Part shown: one piece after another, positions 1 to 8,845 of the stretch
Numbering within the stretch: position 1 is the stretch's first letter
Layout: the number at the start of each line of letters is the position of its first letter
From: Nitrospirota bacterium
GTDB taxonomy: Bacteria; Nitrospirota; Thermodesulfovibrionia; Thermodesulfovibrionales; UBA6898
NCBI GenBank assembly: GCA_021783515.1
Contig: JAJXTV010000009.1
Location: forward strand, 1-64,000
DNA length: 64,000 nt
Reading direction: 5' to 3'
Position numbers and translations under genes: made by a program
The notes under the pieces: generated by a model
What the model was told of the DNA's origin: nothing
What the model saw: the letters and a program-made list of their open reading frames with translations, nothing else
Database searches by the model: none

Positions 1-82
1 GTATCTCGCCGGCAAGAAGAAGGGTCCCGAAGCGGCAAAGAAGGACGAAGGCGGGGAGAGTCCCGGCGACAAAAAAAGCTGA
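1..82 (+). CDS. C-terminal tail of an unidentified protein (partial)
   Basis: The reading frame enters from outside the window and ends at TGA 80-82. Only about 26 residues are visible. They are rich in Lys, Glu, Gly and Asp and end in GESPGDKKS, which looks like a disordered charged tail. A strong intrinsic terminator follows 19 bases later, so this is the 3' end of a plus-strand transcription unit. The tail has no recognisable domain and I cannot name the protein. Confidence 0.6.
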   Translation, partial: YLAGKKKGPEAAKKDEGGESPGDKKS

Positions 83-100
83 GTCCTCCCTAGCCAGGGA

Positions 101-128
101 AAAGGCCCCTTCCGGGGCCTTTTTTTTT
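101..128 (+). terminator. Intrinsic terminator
   Basis: A perfect GC-rich hairpin (AAAGGCCCC, loop TTCC, GGGGCCTTT) runs directly into a run of nine T. It closes the transcription unit of the partial gene at the left edge. Confidence 0.93.
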
Positions 129-203
129 GCTTTCTCGCCTTCCGGAAAAGAAGGAACCCGATATGCTATCCTTATCGAAACCGCAACGAGGAGGCCGCAG
201 GCG

Positions 204-401
204 ATGGAGAAAACGGATCTTGAGGCTCAACTGAAGGGTCTCGAGGCGGACCTGGAAGATCTCGAAGAGACGATCAGCTTCAATCTCTCCCACAGCTCTG
301 CCCATATCGGCGGGGCCGAGGTGAGAAGGGATCAGGAAATTCTCGAGGAGATGAGACAGGAGGTCGCCCGGCTCCGGGCCCTGCTGAAAGAACTGGAATG
401 A
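204..401 (+). CDS. Small coiled-coil protein
   Basis: A 65-residue acidic protein, not recognised. A Shine-Dalgarno sequence (GAGGAGG) lies 10 bases before the ATG. Residues 1-25 and 42-65 are Leu/Glu/Lys-rich with heptad-like spacing, consistent with two short helices or a helical hairpin. Its TGA overlaps the ATG of the DUF2284 gene (ATGA at 398-401), so the two are translationally coupled and probably act together. No catalytic or metal-binding residues are visible. Confidence 0.7.
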   Translation: MEKTDLEAQLKGLEADLEDLEETISFNLSHSSAHIGGAEVRRDQEILEEMRQEVARLRALLKELE

Positions 402-994
402 AGGAGCGGCCAGCTGCGCCGGCCGGCAATGACGTCGAGACCGCGGTCATCGAGCATACCGCGGGGGACGGGACCGTATATTACGTTGAGCATTTCCAAA
501 AGACAATCCTCCCGGCCGATATCGATTCCCATGCCGCCAACATCCTTGGCTGCGAGGCCTGCCCCCAGCATGGCAGAAATCTGGCGTGTCCGCCCTTCAG
601 CCCGCCCTTTCCAAGGCATATCGGCCTGAAAACCAGCGCCAGGGTGACCGGATACCGGGTATCGCTCGAACAGTTTCCGGGACAGACGCAGGAGGAACGC
701 TATCACGCCGCGTTCAGGGAGATGCGGGGGCTGCTCGTGCAGGAGCTCCTTGAGGAAAGAAGGCGCGGGAGAGTAGTCGCCGGGGCAGGGGCCTGTCTGG
801 CATGCGAAGAATGTGCGGCCGCTCAGGGCGAAAAGAAATGCAGGAACCCTGCGGCGATGATCTATAGCCTCGAGTCGATGGGGGTGAATCTCGTCGCGCT
901 GAGCGAAAAGGCGCTCGATCTCCGTCTTCAGTGGAGCGGCAGCGGCGGCATGGCAGACCATGTAATCGCCATCGGGGCCGTCTTTTACGACTAA
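398..994 (+). CDS. DUF2284-type predicted metal-binding protein
   Basis: A 198-residue protein of the DUF2284 family, annotated elsewhere as predicted metal-binding. Cysteines cluster in two groups: LGCEACPQHGRNLACPP near residues 50-65, and a second group near residues 130-148 (ACLACEECAAAQGEKKC) followed by RNP. This pattern suggests Fe-S or zinc binding. The family has no established reaction, so I infer only a cytosolic metal-binding role. It is coupled to the preceding coiled-coil gene by a 4-base overlap. A minus-strand exosortase-like frame converges on it and its open frame runs antisense through much of this gene. Confidence 0.85.
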   Translation: MKERPAAPAGNDVETAVIEHTAGDGTVYYVEHFQKTILPADIDSHAANILGCEACPQHGRNLACPPFSPPFPRHIGLKTSARVTGYRVSLEQFPGQTQEERYHAAFREMRGLLVQELLEERRRGRVVAGAGACLACEECAAAQGEKKCRNPAAMIYSLESMGVNLVALSEKALDLRLQWSGSGGMADHVIAIGAVFYD

Positions 995-1448
995 CGCGAA
1001 TTAGCGCCTTCTTGCCCGTGAACCGGGACAATTCTGATTTGCCGTTGACCCATAATACCCACATCAGAAAGACTAAAACAGCAAAAAGGCCCTGCCATAG
1101 ATATAAATGCACAAGCCTGAAGGCGCTGCCGAAATAACGACCGACGAAACCGAGGATGCCGAGCCTCAGAATATTCATTGCGAATATCGAGCCGACGCCT
1201 GTAAGTATGCCGATTCCCTTATAGTAAATTGGATGCCCCTGAAACGCCAGGACAGCCGTGAGGAAGATTAGAACATAAAGCAACGCCGTGCACTCGAAGG
1301 CAATCTTCATTGTGAAACCAAGAAAAGTTGCCTCCGTATCAGAGCTCGAAACAGGAATCATGAATAATTTCCAGAAGTCCGCGACAGCCAATGCCGTGAA
1401 CCTCTCGGAGTCGTGGAAGAGCAAGTGGGGTATCTGGGCGAGGCTCAA
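714..1448 (-). CDS. Exosortase/archaeosortase-family protein, damaged ends
   Basis: The convincing part is 1000-1526: a polytopic membrane protein with the exosortase triad, Cys in FECTALLYVLIF, Arg in NILRLGILGF and His in VHLYLWQGLF. It most resembles the short exosortases that process IPTL-CTERM tails (XrtH type). Exosortases cut C-terminal sorting signals in the inner membrane. Both ends are odd. The frame is open upstream to 1526, encoding a plausible first TM segment (WKFLGLFILYIGVF), but has no ATG, GTG or TTG before the TTG at 1448. No stop occurs until 714, about 90 residues inside the antisense of the DUF2284 gene. The gene may be decaying, use an unusual start, or contain an error. 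It lies downstream of and parallel to the surface-protein gene at 1620-3533. Confidence 0.6.
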   Translation of the reverse strand: MSLAQIPHLLFHDSERFTALAVADFWKLFMIPVSSSDTEATFLGFTMKIAFECTALLYVLIFLTAVLAFQGHPIYYKGIGILTGVGSIFAMNILRLGILGFVGRYFGSAFRLVHLYLWQGLFAVLVFLMWVLWVNGKSELSRFTGKKALIRVSRKRRPRWRLHGLPCRRCRSTEDGDRAPFRSARRDSPPSTRGYRSSPQGSCISFRPERPHILRMPDRPLPRRLLSRAFFPQGAPARAAPASP

Positions 1449-1561
1449 AAAGACGCCTATATAGAGGATGAAAAGACCGAGGAACTTCCAGTTATAGTAT
1501 CCGGCTGCGTCTTCGGGTAATGTGATTTAGCTTCTTATAAAAATAACTTTTCCTTGTTAAT

Positions 1562-1591
1562 GACCGGCGGCAGTCATTCCTGCCGCCGGTC
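1562..1591 (-). other. 12-bp perfect hairpin between surface-protein and exosortase genes
   Basis: GACCGGCGGCAG and CTGCCGCCGGTC form a perfect 12-bp stem around a TCATTC loop. On the minus strand it sits 28 bases after the surface-protein stop. No clean T run follows in that direction, so it may be a 3' stability element or weak terminator that lowers read-through into the exosortase frame. Confidence 0.6.
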
Positions 1592-1619
1592 TGCTGATTA
1601 TGTCTAAATCTTCCTCTTT

Positions 1620-3533
1620 TTACTCAGTCCCTTGCTGCGTATTCCGCCTGCGGCGCTGGCGGATGCCCATCCATACGCCGTATGCCGCCATCAACACACC
1701 CACAGTCACCTCAACGGGGATGCTTCCAACGGGAACACTGGGAGCGGCGGCAGCAACGAGATTGGTTGCAGCACTGGTGGCGGTGGTTCCCGCCTTAGAG
1801 CCAACGCTTTCGGTCCCTGTTATTATTGTAGTTTCTGAACTTGGGGGAGTGGCTCCCGCCGGGGAAGAAGTTGTTAAGGTTGCAGTGCACGTTCCTCCCG
1901 GCGCAATGTTTGTGCAATTGCTGCTTACTGTCGACCCATTAAAGTTAGCGTTGGGCGTGGCAGGGGTGTCTGCGGCCGTAAACGTAATATTTGCGTTGGC
2001 GCAGCCAACCGTGTCGGCATTGGTTACGGTAATCGTATAACTGGTGCCCCCTCCCGGTGTCACATTGCCGCTTGTGGGGCTCCAGGCGCTAAAAGTCGGA
2101 GCGTTTGTCGTGCAGCCGGCTGCTGCGGTAGTGTACGAGAAAGGATAACTTGCCGCCATATGGTTGCCAGCCACATCAGTCACACCAGTTCCTACTGTCA
2201 CCGTATATGTCGTCGAAGCCGCCTGTCCGCTGGTCGTGAAGGTAGCCGTCGCACCGGAGCAGGAAGAGAGAGCCAAGCCTCCTCCGCTTATTGTTATATT
2301 GGTCGTGTTGACTGTAGTACAGTTTACGTTTTCGGCCCAGGTAATCGTAACGTTGCCATTGACAGCAATATTAGTAGCGGCGTTTGCAGGCGTCGTTGTG
2401 CTCACGGTAGGGGCTACCCTGTCCACCGTGACATTGATGCCTGCCCCAGGTGTTTCAACGTTGGAGGATGAGTCGGTCGCCCTGCGTATTATGTTGTAGC
2501 TGGTTGACTGAACAGTCGGCAGTGTCCAGCTGTAGCTCCAGGTAACGCTTGCGCCCGGGCACCCGGTACACGTCGCCGCGTTCCATGTCGTGCCGCCGTC
2601 GGTCGAGACCGAGATGCTCGATACGGCGACGTTGTCGGTCGCCGTTCCGCTTATCGTAGTCGGACTGGCAGAGGCGAGATTAAAGACAGTGCCGGTTGTG
2701 GGAGAGGTTATTGAAGATGACGGCGGAGTCGTGTCTGACGTTCCGGCTGCCTTAAAGAGAACAATTGCACCCACCCACCAGTCGGCGATTGCGTTTCCAA
2801 CATTTATATACGCGGTCCCGGCACTGTTCACCAAAGACTCCGTTGCGCCCATGCGTTCCGCGCTGCTTAGATATGTCTGACCGATTTCAGAGATGGTAGC
2901 GCCCGCCGGCCCGGTGTAACCGCTAAAGGCGGTAGAGCCCGTGGCATTATGATAAGCTGCAAACCAGAGCTCGTTTGCCGCTGCGCTCGTGGCATTACCG
3001 CTAAGCATGGGTAACGTGTTGGCGGTTGCATCAGCCCCCGCCCCATCCAAGGGGCTTGTGGTTGCAACACCGGAGTATTCCGCGAAGACCATGCCGCTGG
3101 CGGTATCAAAAAACGGACTGGGCGTTACCGTATAGGTTATACTGGTAAGACCGCCGGGGTTGCTCGCCCCAGGCAAATACCAAATGGAAACAATGCCTAT
3201 CTGTCCGTTCACCTGTTCTCTTGCTTTAGTCAATGCGATATTGCCGGGATTGGCAACGACGCTGAGACCATTCAAAGAGGCCGAGTCACCGCCGGCGATC
3301 GCAACCACCAGCAGATTATTGGCGCCCGTTGCAGCAAAATTGACGGTGCCGGTCGAAGGAGCTATTCCAGTGTCTACGGACACTGTCTGTACCCTCGCAA
3401 TCGCCGCCTCGGCGTTCGTCGTGCAGAGATTAAGCAACGCCGTGGCGAGCAGGAACATAACAGCAAACGCGATACAGGCCGACAGGCCTGATTTCGCAAA
3501 GCCGAGCTTTCCGATTCTTGAAGCCCTTTCCAT
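1620..3533 (-). CDS. Exported Ig-like surface protein with C-terminal sorting-type tail
   Basis: 637 residues. An N-terminal signal segment (about 12-44, cleavage near NAEAA) leads into a Ser/Thr/Ala-rich beta-sandwich protein. Residues near 280-370 and 370-470 look like bacterial Ig-like domains; the second begins APTVSTTTPANAATNIAVNG, typical of Big_5 domains. The C-terminus is a short spacer, a hydrophobic stretch (VTVGVLMAAYGVWMGI) and an Arg cluster (RQRRRR), the layout of an exosortase or rhombosortase sorting signal, although no PEP or IPTL motif is clear. GGAGG lies 10 bases before the ATG. The exosortase-like gene lies directly downstream on the same strand, so enzyme and substrate may be a pair. 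Likely surface-anchored or secreted; the ligand is unknown. Confidence 0.85.
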   Translation of the reverse strand: MERASRIGKLGFAKSGLSACIAFAVMFLLATALLNLCTTNAEAAIARVQTVSVDTGIAPSTGTVNFAATGANNLLVVAIAGGDSASLNGLSVVANPGNIALTKAREQVNGQIGIVSIWYLPGASNPGGLTSITYTVTPSPFFDTASGMVFAEYSGVATTSPLDGAGADATANTLPMLSGNATSAAANELWFAAYHNATGSTAFSGYTGPAGATISEIGQTYLSSAERMGATESLVNSAGTAYINVGNAIADWWVGAIVLFKAAGTSDTTPPSSSITSPTTGTVFNLASASPTTISGTATDNVAVSSISVSTDGGTTWNAATCTGCPGASVTWSYSWTLPTVQSTSYNIIRRATDSSSNVETPGAGINVTVDRVAPTVSTTTPANAATNIAVNGNVTITWAENVNCTTVNTTNITISGGGLALSSCSGATATFTTSGQAASTTYTVTVGTGVTDVAGNHMAASYPFSYTTAAAGCTTNAPTFSAWSPTSGNVTPGGGTSYTITVTNADTVGCANANITFTAADTPATPNANFNGSTVSSNCTNIAPGGTCTATLTTSSPAGATPPSSETTIITGTESVGSKAGTTATSAATNLVAAAAPSVPVGSIPVEVTVGVLMAAYGVWMGIRQRRRRNTQQGTE

Positions 3534-3578
3534 TTGATTTACCTCCTGTTCATAATTTCTAAGACATCCCAGGGCTTC

Positions 3579-3665
3579 CTATGGGCAACCCAGTATCTTT
3601 TTGATTATTTGTCCCGTGTCATTTATGGATTGAGCTACGACTTTCCTGATTATTATCCTGCACAC
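3579..3665 (-). CDS. Possible 28-residue leader ORF
   Basis: A GTG-started frame of 28 codons, preceded by a strong ribosome binding site (GAGGAGG, 4-5 bases upstream), ends 45 bases before the surface-protein ATG. It reads VCRIIIRKVVAQSINDTGQI... and ends in GCP. The basic and hydrophobic N-terminus could be a short peptide product, or translation of this leader could tune expression of the gene below. Only the SD strength and open frame support it. Confidence 0.35.
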   Translation of the reverse strand: MCRIIIRKVVAQSINDTGQIIKKILGCP

Positions 3666-3795
3666 GTCAACCTCCTCTATTTACCCAAAATACTCCTATA
3701 ATATTTTGGAGGGACGATTTCTTTTTGTCTGTCGGGAGATATTGACTTTTTGAATTTTTTTGGAACCTATCTCAAAATTGGCAATTCGGGAAAAG

Positions 3796-3871
3796 CCGTC
3801 ACCCCCGTGAAAACGGGGGGCCACTTTAATATGCTTTGAAAATAGATTCCCGCCTGCGCGGGAATGACGAG
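3796..3871. repeat. Tandem REP-like palindromes
   Basis: Two hairpins lie 26 bases apart: CCCCCGT-GAAA-ACGGGGG at 3802-3819 and ATTCCCGC-CTGC-GCGGGAAT at 3846-3865. The second, followed by GACGAGAA, is a common palindromic repeat type between genes in environmental proteobacteria and Nitrospirota (from memory). The pair lies between the response-regulator 3' end and the upstream region of the surface-protein gene. No T run follows, so it resembles a BIME/REP element rather than a standard terminator. Confidence 0.7.
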
Positions 3872-3910
3872 AATAAAGAACGGCCAGGCGGATAAATCAA
3901 TTTTGAGAAG

Positions 3911-4564
3911 TTATTTGAGGGGCGTGAGTCCGTACTGGATGGCAAACTTGACGAGTCCCGGGACATCGGTAATGTCGAGCTTATGCATCAGCCTGCTCCG
4001 GTAGGTATCGACAGTCTTTGGAGAAAGGCCAAGCACATGGGCGATTTCCGCGCTCGAACGGCCCTCGACCACATACTGGAGGATTTCACGCTCACGGCGG
4101 CTGAGGCTCATCAGCGGCGTCGGGGCATTAGGCTTCAGCGCCCTTTGTTTGCAGTCCAGGACCACCTTTTCAGGGATCTTTTTCGACCAGTAAAAGACGC
4201 CCCTGCCGACGGACATGACCGCATCCAGGACTTCAGCCCCGACCGATTCCTTGAGCAGATATCCCTGTGCGCCCGCGTCGAGAGCGCTGACTATATGCTC
4301 GGTCGTGGAATACATCGAAAGGATGATGACCTTTGCGGACGGGTGATTTTTTTTGATCACGCGCGTCGCCTCGATGCCGTTCATCTGCGGCATCGCCAGG
4401 TCCATTATGATTACGTCGGGGCGGAGCTTTTCGACGAGTTCGACGGCGTCGCGGCCGTTGTCCGCCTCTCCCACGACAGTTATGGCAGGGTCGGCTTCCA
4501 GTAGCAGCCTCAGGCCGTCGCGGAGCACCGCATGGTCGTCGACCAGGAACACCGTGATCTTCAC
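3911..4564 (-). CDS. NarL/FixJ-type response regulator
   Basis: 217 residues, cytoplasmic DNA-binding regulator. Residues 1-120 are a receiver domain: VFLVDDH acidic pocket, phosphoacceptor Asp in [10 protein letters not shown], Ser/Thr in ILSMYS and Lys in YLLKES. Residues 150-212 are a LuxR-type HTH ([20 protein letters not shown], then [14 protein letters not shown]). The start is GTG at 4564, which overlaps the TGA of the kinase gene (GTGA); GGAGG lies 7 bases upstream. The overlap and order show that it is the partner of the upstream kinase. A longer in-frame start at 4669 would lie inside the kinase gene and is not needed. Target genes are unknown; the nearest candidate is the surface-protein gene downstream. 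Confidence 0.95.
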   Translation of the reverse strand: MKITVFLVDDHAVLRDGLRLLLEADPAITVVGEADNGRDAVELVEKLRPDVIIMDLAMPQMNGIEATRVIKKNHPSAKVIILSMYSTTEHIVSALDAGAQGYLLKESVGAEVLDAVMSVGRGVFYWSKKIPEKVVLDCKQRALKPNAPTPLMSLSRREREILQYVVEGRSSAEIAHVLGLSPKTVDTYRSRLMHKLDITDVPGLVKFAIQYGLTPLK

Positions 4565-6615
4565 AGCCCGACCTCCACGACAACGCGCGTGCCGCTGCCC
4601 GGGGACGCCTGGACGCGCAATATGCCCCCTATGGCATCGGCCCGCTCGACGATATTGATAAGGCCCCATTTATTGTCAGCTCTCTGGAGCAGCGGATCAA
4701 AACCGATCCCGTCGTCAGCAATCTCTAGGCGAAGGGTCGGCCCATCCAGCCGCATCGACACCGTCACTCGCGTCGCCCTGGCGTGCTTGGCGACATTGGT
4801 CAGCGCCTCCTGTGCTATGCGAAACAAGGCGTTTTCGATCATCGAAGAGGGCCTGGGGGATATAGCCTCCGCCTCTATCTTCACGGCGATGCCGGTGCGC
4901 TGGGAATACATCTCTGAATACCATTTCAACGCCGCCGACAACCCGTAATCATCCAGCACCGGCGGCCGCAGATTGGCCATGACATTCCGCGTCATCTCAG
5001 TGGTCTGCCCCACGAGGGCGATCGAGTCGGCAATCCGGGAACGCACCGTTTCGGGCAGCTCATCGGCCGTCTGCGAAAGAATGAGGCTCAGGTTTATTCC
5101 AAGAACGGACAGTTGCTGCCCCACCTCATCATGCAGCTCCTGCGAAAGCCGCTTGCGCTCATTCTCTTCCGCTTCAGCCAGCCGCAGGGCAAATGCCCGG
5201 AGCTGCTCCTCGGATTTCCGAAGCTCTTTGGTCCTGTCCTCCACCCTTTGCTCAAGCGTGTCATTCATCTCTTCCAGCTCTTCCTTGGCAAACCTCAGCT
5301 CCTTCTCGGCCTGGGTCCTTTCATAAACCTCATCGGTCAGCTTCCCGATGTTCTGCTTCAGCTGGGTCGCCATGCTGTTGAATGCCCCGGTCAGCTCGCC
5401 CACCTCGTCCCACCGCCTGACGGTCAGGGCCTTTTCCCATTCTCCCCTGGCGAGCGCCCTGGCTGAGGCGTTGAGCTCCAGGATCGGTTTCACCACCCAG
5501 TTAGCTATCATGACCGCACCGGCGGAAGACAGGATTAGGGCGAAGATGATCAGGACAACCGCAACACGGTTCATCGAACTGATCCTGCCCGTGAAGTCAG
5601 CCTCCGGGACCACAATGCCGATCAGCCAGTTTATACCCTCGTTGTTGCTATACGGCGCGATATTGAAGAAGAGCCGCCTGCCGGAGGCATCGATGATGAA
5701 ACGCCGCTCCTCCTTTATTTCCTTGAGGTTCGTATGAATGCCTTCAAGAAAGGAGGCCGCGGCAGTCAACAGCGGATCGCTGCTTTGAGACAGGGAGAGG
5801 CGTCTTATATCGAGGGAGGCCCTATCGGCGATGATAAACGGCATTTCATTTGCCGATGATGCGATTACAAGCCCGCTCGAATCGACAATAAATACCTTCC
5901 CTGAACGCCCGATTTCGAGCCCCCTGAGGAAATCGCTTATAAGAGAAAGAGGCATGCCGGTATTAACGACCCCCAAAAGTTTATTGCTGCCGTCATAATA
6001 TGGGGAAGCCAAAGATGTATTCATGCGCGGCGAGGCGACCGACACCCTGATATCGGTCATGATCGGCCTGCCCGCCTCTGCCGCTTGCTTATACCAGATG
6101 CGCTTGCGCGGGTCGAAAGTCTGCTTTTCGACCAGCACCCGTCTCGACGGATACCCGTCTTTGTCGGGCCTGTAACGTCTATAGATGCCGTTACGGGTCA
6201 TAAATATGTAATCCTCCTGGATATTTGCGCCGATCGAGTTGCCGAGGCTGTCGGCAAATCCCATGGCCCCGTAATTCCTGTGCGCCTGCCCAAGGTCCCA
6301 GAAGTAATGCGCCATCCTGTTTGTGTCGCCGATATTTATGAAGCCATGATGCAGCATCTGAATGTTCATCTCATTTATTGCCGACGCCGTCCCGAGATAG
6401 GATCTCAGATGCCGGCGTATCCCGTTAGACAACTCGGCGCAGAGTTGCTCCGCAACATCATCGACCGACTTTTGGCCTACACTGTAAGAAATATATCCTA
6501 TCGTCCCCACGGCGATCAGGATTTGGCAGACCGACAATACAATAAGCAAGGTCCTGAATGAAAGGCTCTTTAGGCGCACTCCCAAACGAAGGGCTGCTGC
6601 TGCGAAAAACGACAT
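4561..6615 (-). CDS. Membrane sensor histidine kinase (dCache-HAMP-HisKA_3)
   Basis: 684 residues from ATG 6615. A first TM segment (about 17-42) is followed by a large periplasmic sensor region containing a dCache-like domain ([11 protein letters not shown]), a second TM (about 355-385), HAMP, a coiled coil, HisKA_3 with the phospho-His in [12 protein letters not shown], and a HATPase ([19 protein letters not shown]). It phosphorylates the coupled NarL-type regulator. The start was chosen because the open frame beyond it is not protein-like and because a TACAAT box lies 5 bases before the ATG with no Shine-Dalgarno, suggesting a leaderless message. The sensed ligand is unknown; dCache domains often bind small organic molecules. 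Confidence 0.93.
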   Translation of the reverse strand: MSFFAAAALRLGVRLKSLSFRTLLIVLSVCQILIAVGTIGYISYSVGQKSVDDVAEQLCAELSNGIRRHLRSYLGTASAINEMNIQMLHHGFINIGDTNRMAHYFWDLGQAHRNYGAMGFADSLGNSIGANIQEDYIFMTRNGIYRRYRPDKDGYPSRRVLVEKQTFDPRKRIWYKQAAEAGRPIMTDIRVSVASPRMNTSLASPYYDGSNKLLGVVNTGMPLSLISDFLRGLEIGRSGKVFIVDSSGLVIASSANEMPFIIADRASLDIRRLSLSQSSDPLLTAAASFLEGIHTNLKEIKEERRFIIDASGRRLFFNIAPYSNNEGINWLIGIVVPEADFTGRISSMNRVAVVLIIFALILSSAGAVMIANWVVKPILELNASARALARGEWEKALTVRRWDEVGELTGAFNSMATQLKQNIGKLTDEVYERTQAEKELRFAKEELEEMNDTLEQRVEDRTKELRKSEEQLRAFALRLAEAEENERKRLSQELHDEVGQQLSVLGINLSLILSQTADELPETVRSRIADSIALVGQTTEMTRNVMANLRPPVLDDYGLSAALKWYSEMYSQRTGIAVKIEAEAISPRPSSMIENALFRIAQEALTNVAKHARATRVTVSMRLDGPTLRLEIADDGIGFDPLLQRADNKWGLINIVERADAIGGILRVQASPGSGTRVVVEVGL

Positions 6616-6620
6616 ATTAA

Positions 6621-6626
6621 ATTGTA
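6621..6626 (-). promoter_or_regulatory. -10 box abutting kinase start (leaderless candidate)
   Basis: TACAAT on the minus strand is separated from the kinase ATG by only TTAAT, so transcription would begin at or next to the ATG. No Shine-Dalgarno is present. The -35 match is poor, so this is moderate support. Confidence 0.4.
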
Positions 6627-7038
6627 ACACGGAAGTATCGGTAAAAGATTCCCGCTGGGCTGAAAGAAGGGCTTGCGGACAGAGTGCGAAAAGGCCTGTG
6701 CCGCGCGCTCTCCTGTGTCGCAGACGCGCTCCAGGATCATGAATAGGAAAAATAGGGTCACCCATTAAAGGCCACCCTGTCAAGAGCCCGCAATAATCCG
6801 CTCGCAAAAAGAGTCTTTTTACGCCTTTGTCGTCAGCTACCATCTCTTCGCTACACCTGAGGTTTTCACCGATCCATGATAAGGTTAATATAAATAACAA
6901 TAGTTGCCGTTTTTGGCATCACTATGACTTTCCAATTGCCCTTGCGTGTCCTCTGAAAAGAGTCCCGCCAGTCTTTTATGCCATCCGGTGTAGCTCCTGG
7001 GCTCAAAATGAGGTATCCTGTGTAAAGAGGAGGACGCC
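6627..7038. other. Intergenic region between kinase and 7039 gene
   Basis: About 410 bases without a supported gene. It is AT-richer around 6860-6910, which is suitable for divergent promoters. Open frames here are short and not protein-like. I see no terminator, repeat or structured RNA that I can name. Confidence 0.4.
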
Positions 7039-7236
7039 ATGGAACACAGACATGAGTACGAAGCGATCTACCATCCCAATCCTTCGGTCCCTGCCAAAGC
7101 GATCGGGATCAAGGCGGCCGAGATGAGAAGGTGTAAGACCTGCCTTAAAGAAATGCCCTTTGTAAGGATCAAAAACGGCTGGGAGCCCCTCTTCGAGGAT
7201 GCGGAATCGGGCGATCAGGGGATTCTCCTGGCGTAA
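7039..7236 (+). CDS. Small CxxC protein
   Basis: 65 residues with a good ribosome binding site (GAGGAGG, 6 bases before ATG). It has one CxxC knuckle (RCKTCLKEMPF) near residue 35 and several His/Glu residues at the N-terminus (MEHRHEYEAIYH). No family recognised. It is monocistronic in appearance, with a convergent PAS gene downstream. A redox or metal-binding role is possible but unproven. Confidence 0.65.
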   Translation: MEHRHEYEAIYHPNPSVPAKAIGIKAAEMRRCKTCLKEMPFVRIKNGWEPLFEDAESGDQGILLA

Positions 7237-7327
7237 GCGGCGGGAGCGGGGAAGGACGCGTCACTCCTGCACAATGATGCGATTCATCTTTTCCCTCCCA
7301 TGACGATCGATACAACTTCGGACGCAG

Positions 7328-7906
7328 CTATTTCGGCTCAATAAACTTCCGGGAGCATTCCTCGCACATACCGTGCGTAAAGTCCAGTTCGAGGTACCTG
7401 CCGAAATACTCCTCCACGCTATGCCAGTAGTTTTCACCGTCGCGGATCTTCCGGCACCAGGCGCAGATGGGGACGATATTTCTCAGCTCAAAGAGCTCGC
7501 TGATGTCCTCGAGTATGAGGAGGGAATAGTCACGGCCGCCGTGACGGAAGGGCGACGTCGTCACAAGATAATGTATGTCCTCCGTCTCGCCGTCTCTTTC
7601 GAAGGTCATCCGGGTCTTTCTGCGGTGGACCTTTTTGCCTCTGATCGCCTCGCCGACTGAATTTCTGACGACGCAGTCCCTGCAGGAGCCGGCATGTCCG
7701 CAGCCTTCGGCAGATTCCTTCGAGTGGATGCATTCGAGGACGTCCCCCCCGCGCTCCATGATGATTTCCTCGCCGCCGGTGATCGCCGCCGCCGCCGAAT
7801 TCCGATAGAGTATCCGCACCTCGTCATCGACGACAAAAAAGGGCGACGGGATCGCATCGAAGATGTTCCTCAGGAAGTCCGAATCGGAAAAAAGTTGTTT
7901 CTTCAT
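7328..7906 (-). CDS. PAS-domain protein with Cys-rich C-terminal motif
   Basis: 192 residues. Residues 10-130 are a PAS domain (NIFDAIPSPFFVVDDEVRIL) with an inserted Cys cluster (CIHSKESAEGCGHAGSCRDC), which could hold a metal or Fe-S centre. The C-terminus carries the motif IVPICAWCRKIRDGENYW, then HGMCEECSRKF, a CxxC pair often found at the end of PAS/GGDEF sensors. There is no kinase, cyclase or HTH output domain, so it probably acts as a stand-alone sensor or partner. The gene is divergent from the glycosyltransferase that starts at 7952. Confidence 0.85.
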   Translation of the reverse strand: MKKQLFSDSDFLRNIFDAIPSPFFVVDDEVRILYRNSAAAAITGGEEIIMERGGDVLECIHSKESAEGCGHAGSCRDCVVRNSVGEAIRGKKVHRRKTRMTFERDGETEDIHYLVTTSPFRHGGRDYSLLILEDISELFELRNIVPICAWCRKIRDGENYWHSVEEYFGRYLELDFTHGMCEECSRKFIEPK

Positions 7907-7951
7907 CGCTTTTGCGGCGCCTCCAGATTACAGTATAATGAAAAAAAGCCC

Positions 7952-8845
7952 ATGAGGAAAGACTACTCTTCATTCCCGCCGATCGGCATAATCGCCTACT
8001 CCGATTCATATTCCGAGCCAGACCCGCGGGTCTGGGGAGACTATTGGCTCAAGGAGAACCTGCTGAGGGAATTCTCGGCTCTCGGGTACCCGGTCGACAA
8101 CCTCCGGCCGAAGGTGCTGCTTCATCTCTTCGGGGAGCCGCTCGAAAGGGTGCCCGATGACGTTTATTCCGTGCTCTGGATCCACAGCCATCCCGACTGG
8201 ATCACGCCTGAGATACTGAGGCGATACCGGAAGATCTACTGCATCTCCGACCGTTTCTGCCGAAAGCTGCGGACTGCCGGTTTTGACGCCGGGCATCTCA
8301 TGGTCCCGACCGCAATGACCCCCCTGCGGCGCGACAGGGAATATGACGTCGTCTTCGTCGGCAACACGAAGCAGGGCATGGCGAGAAAGATCGTGAGGGA
8401 CCTCGGGGACGTCCCCTGCCGGGTGAAGGTATGGGGATGGGGATGGAAGGGGTTGATCCCGGATGAATGGTACGGCGGAGAATATTACGAAAACAGCCTG
8501 CTTGGCGGGCTGTATGCGGCTTCGGGAGTCGTCCTCAACGACCACCACGAGGACATGCGGAGGGAGGGGTTCATCAACCCGAGGATCCTCGACGTGCTCG
8601 CAAGCGGAGGGTTCGTGGTGTCCGACAGCGTGGCCGGACTGGATGAGCTGTTTGACGGAAGCGTGCCCGCATACCGGGATGCGGAAGACCTCCGCCGGAT
8701 TATCACACGCTATCTCCGGGACGATGCGGCAAGGGCCGCCCTTTCCGAGAGGGGAAGAAGAATCGCGCTTCTGCATACCTTCAGGGGCGTCTGCGAAGAG
8801 ATCGCAGGACATATAGAAACTGTTTCTGATACAGTAATTACGTGA
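7952..8845 (+). CDS. CgeB-like GT-B glycosyltransferase
   Basis: 297 residues from ATG 7952; the frame extends further upstream but into the divergent PAS gene. A TATAAT box at 7934-7939 lies just upstream, so the leader is very short. Motifs typical of the CgeB/Glyco_trans_1_2 group are visible: YDVVFVGNTK in the centre, then REGFINPRILDVLASGGFVV and SVAGLDELF, the nucleotide-sugar binding C-half. It probably transfers a sugar to a surface polysaccharide or protein; donor and acceptor are unknown. Its stop overlaps the GTG of the CinA-like gene. Confidence 0.85.
   Translation: MRKDYSSFPPIGIIAYSDSYSEPDPRVWGDYWLKENLLREFSALGYPVDNLRPKVLLHLFGEPLERVPDDVYSVLWIHSHPDWITPEILRRYRKIYCISDRFCRKLRTAGFDAGHLMVPTAMTPLRRDREYDVVFVGNTKQGMARKIVRDLGDVPCRVKVWGWGWKGLIPDEWYGGEYYENSLLGGLYAASGVVLNDHHEDMRREGFINPRILDVLASGGFVVSDSVAGLDELFDGSVPAYRDAEDLRRIITRYLRDDAARAALSERGRRIALLHTFRGVCEEIAGHIETVSDTVIT

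Noticed and set aside
3796-3871. CRISPR-like array
   Set aside because: Two different palindromes only, no regular repeat-spacer pattern and no cas genes in the window.
6616-6900. N-terminal extension of the histidine kinase to 6900
   Set aside because: The extra 95 residues are not protein-like and a promoter-type TACAAT lies directly before ATG 6615.
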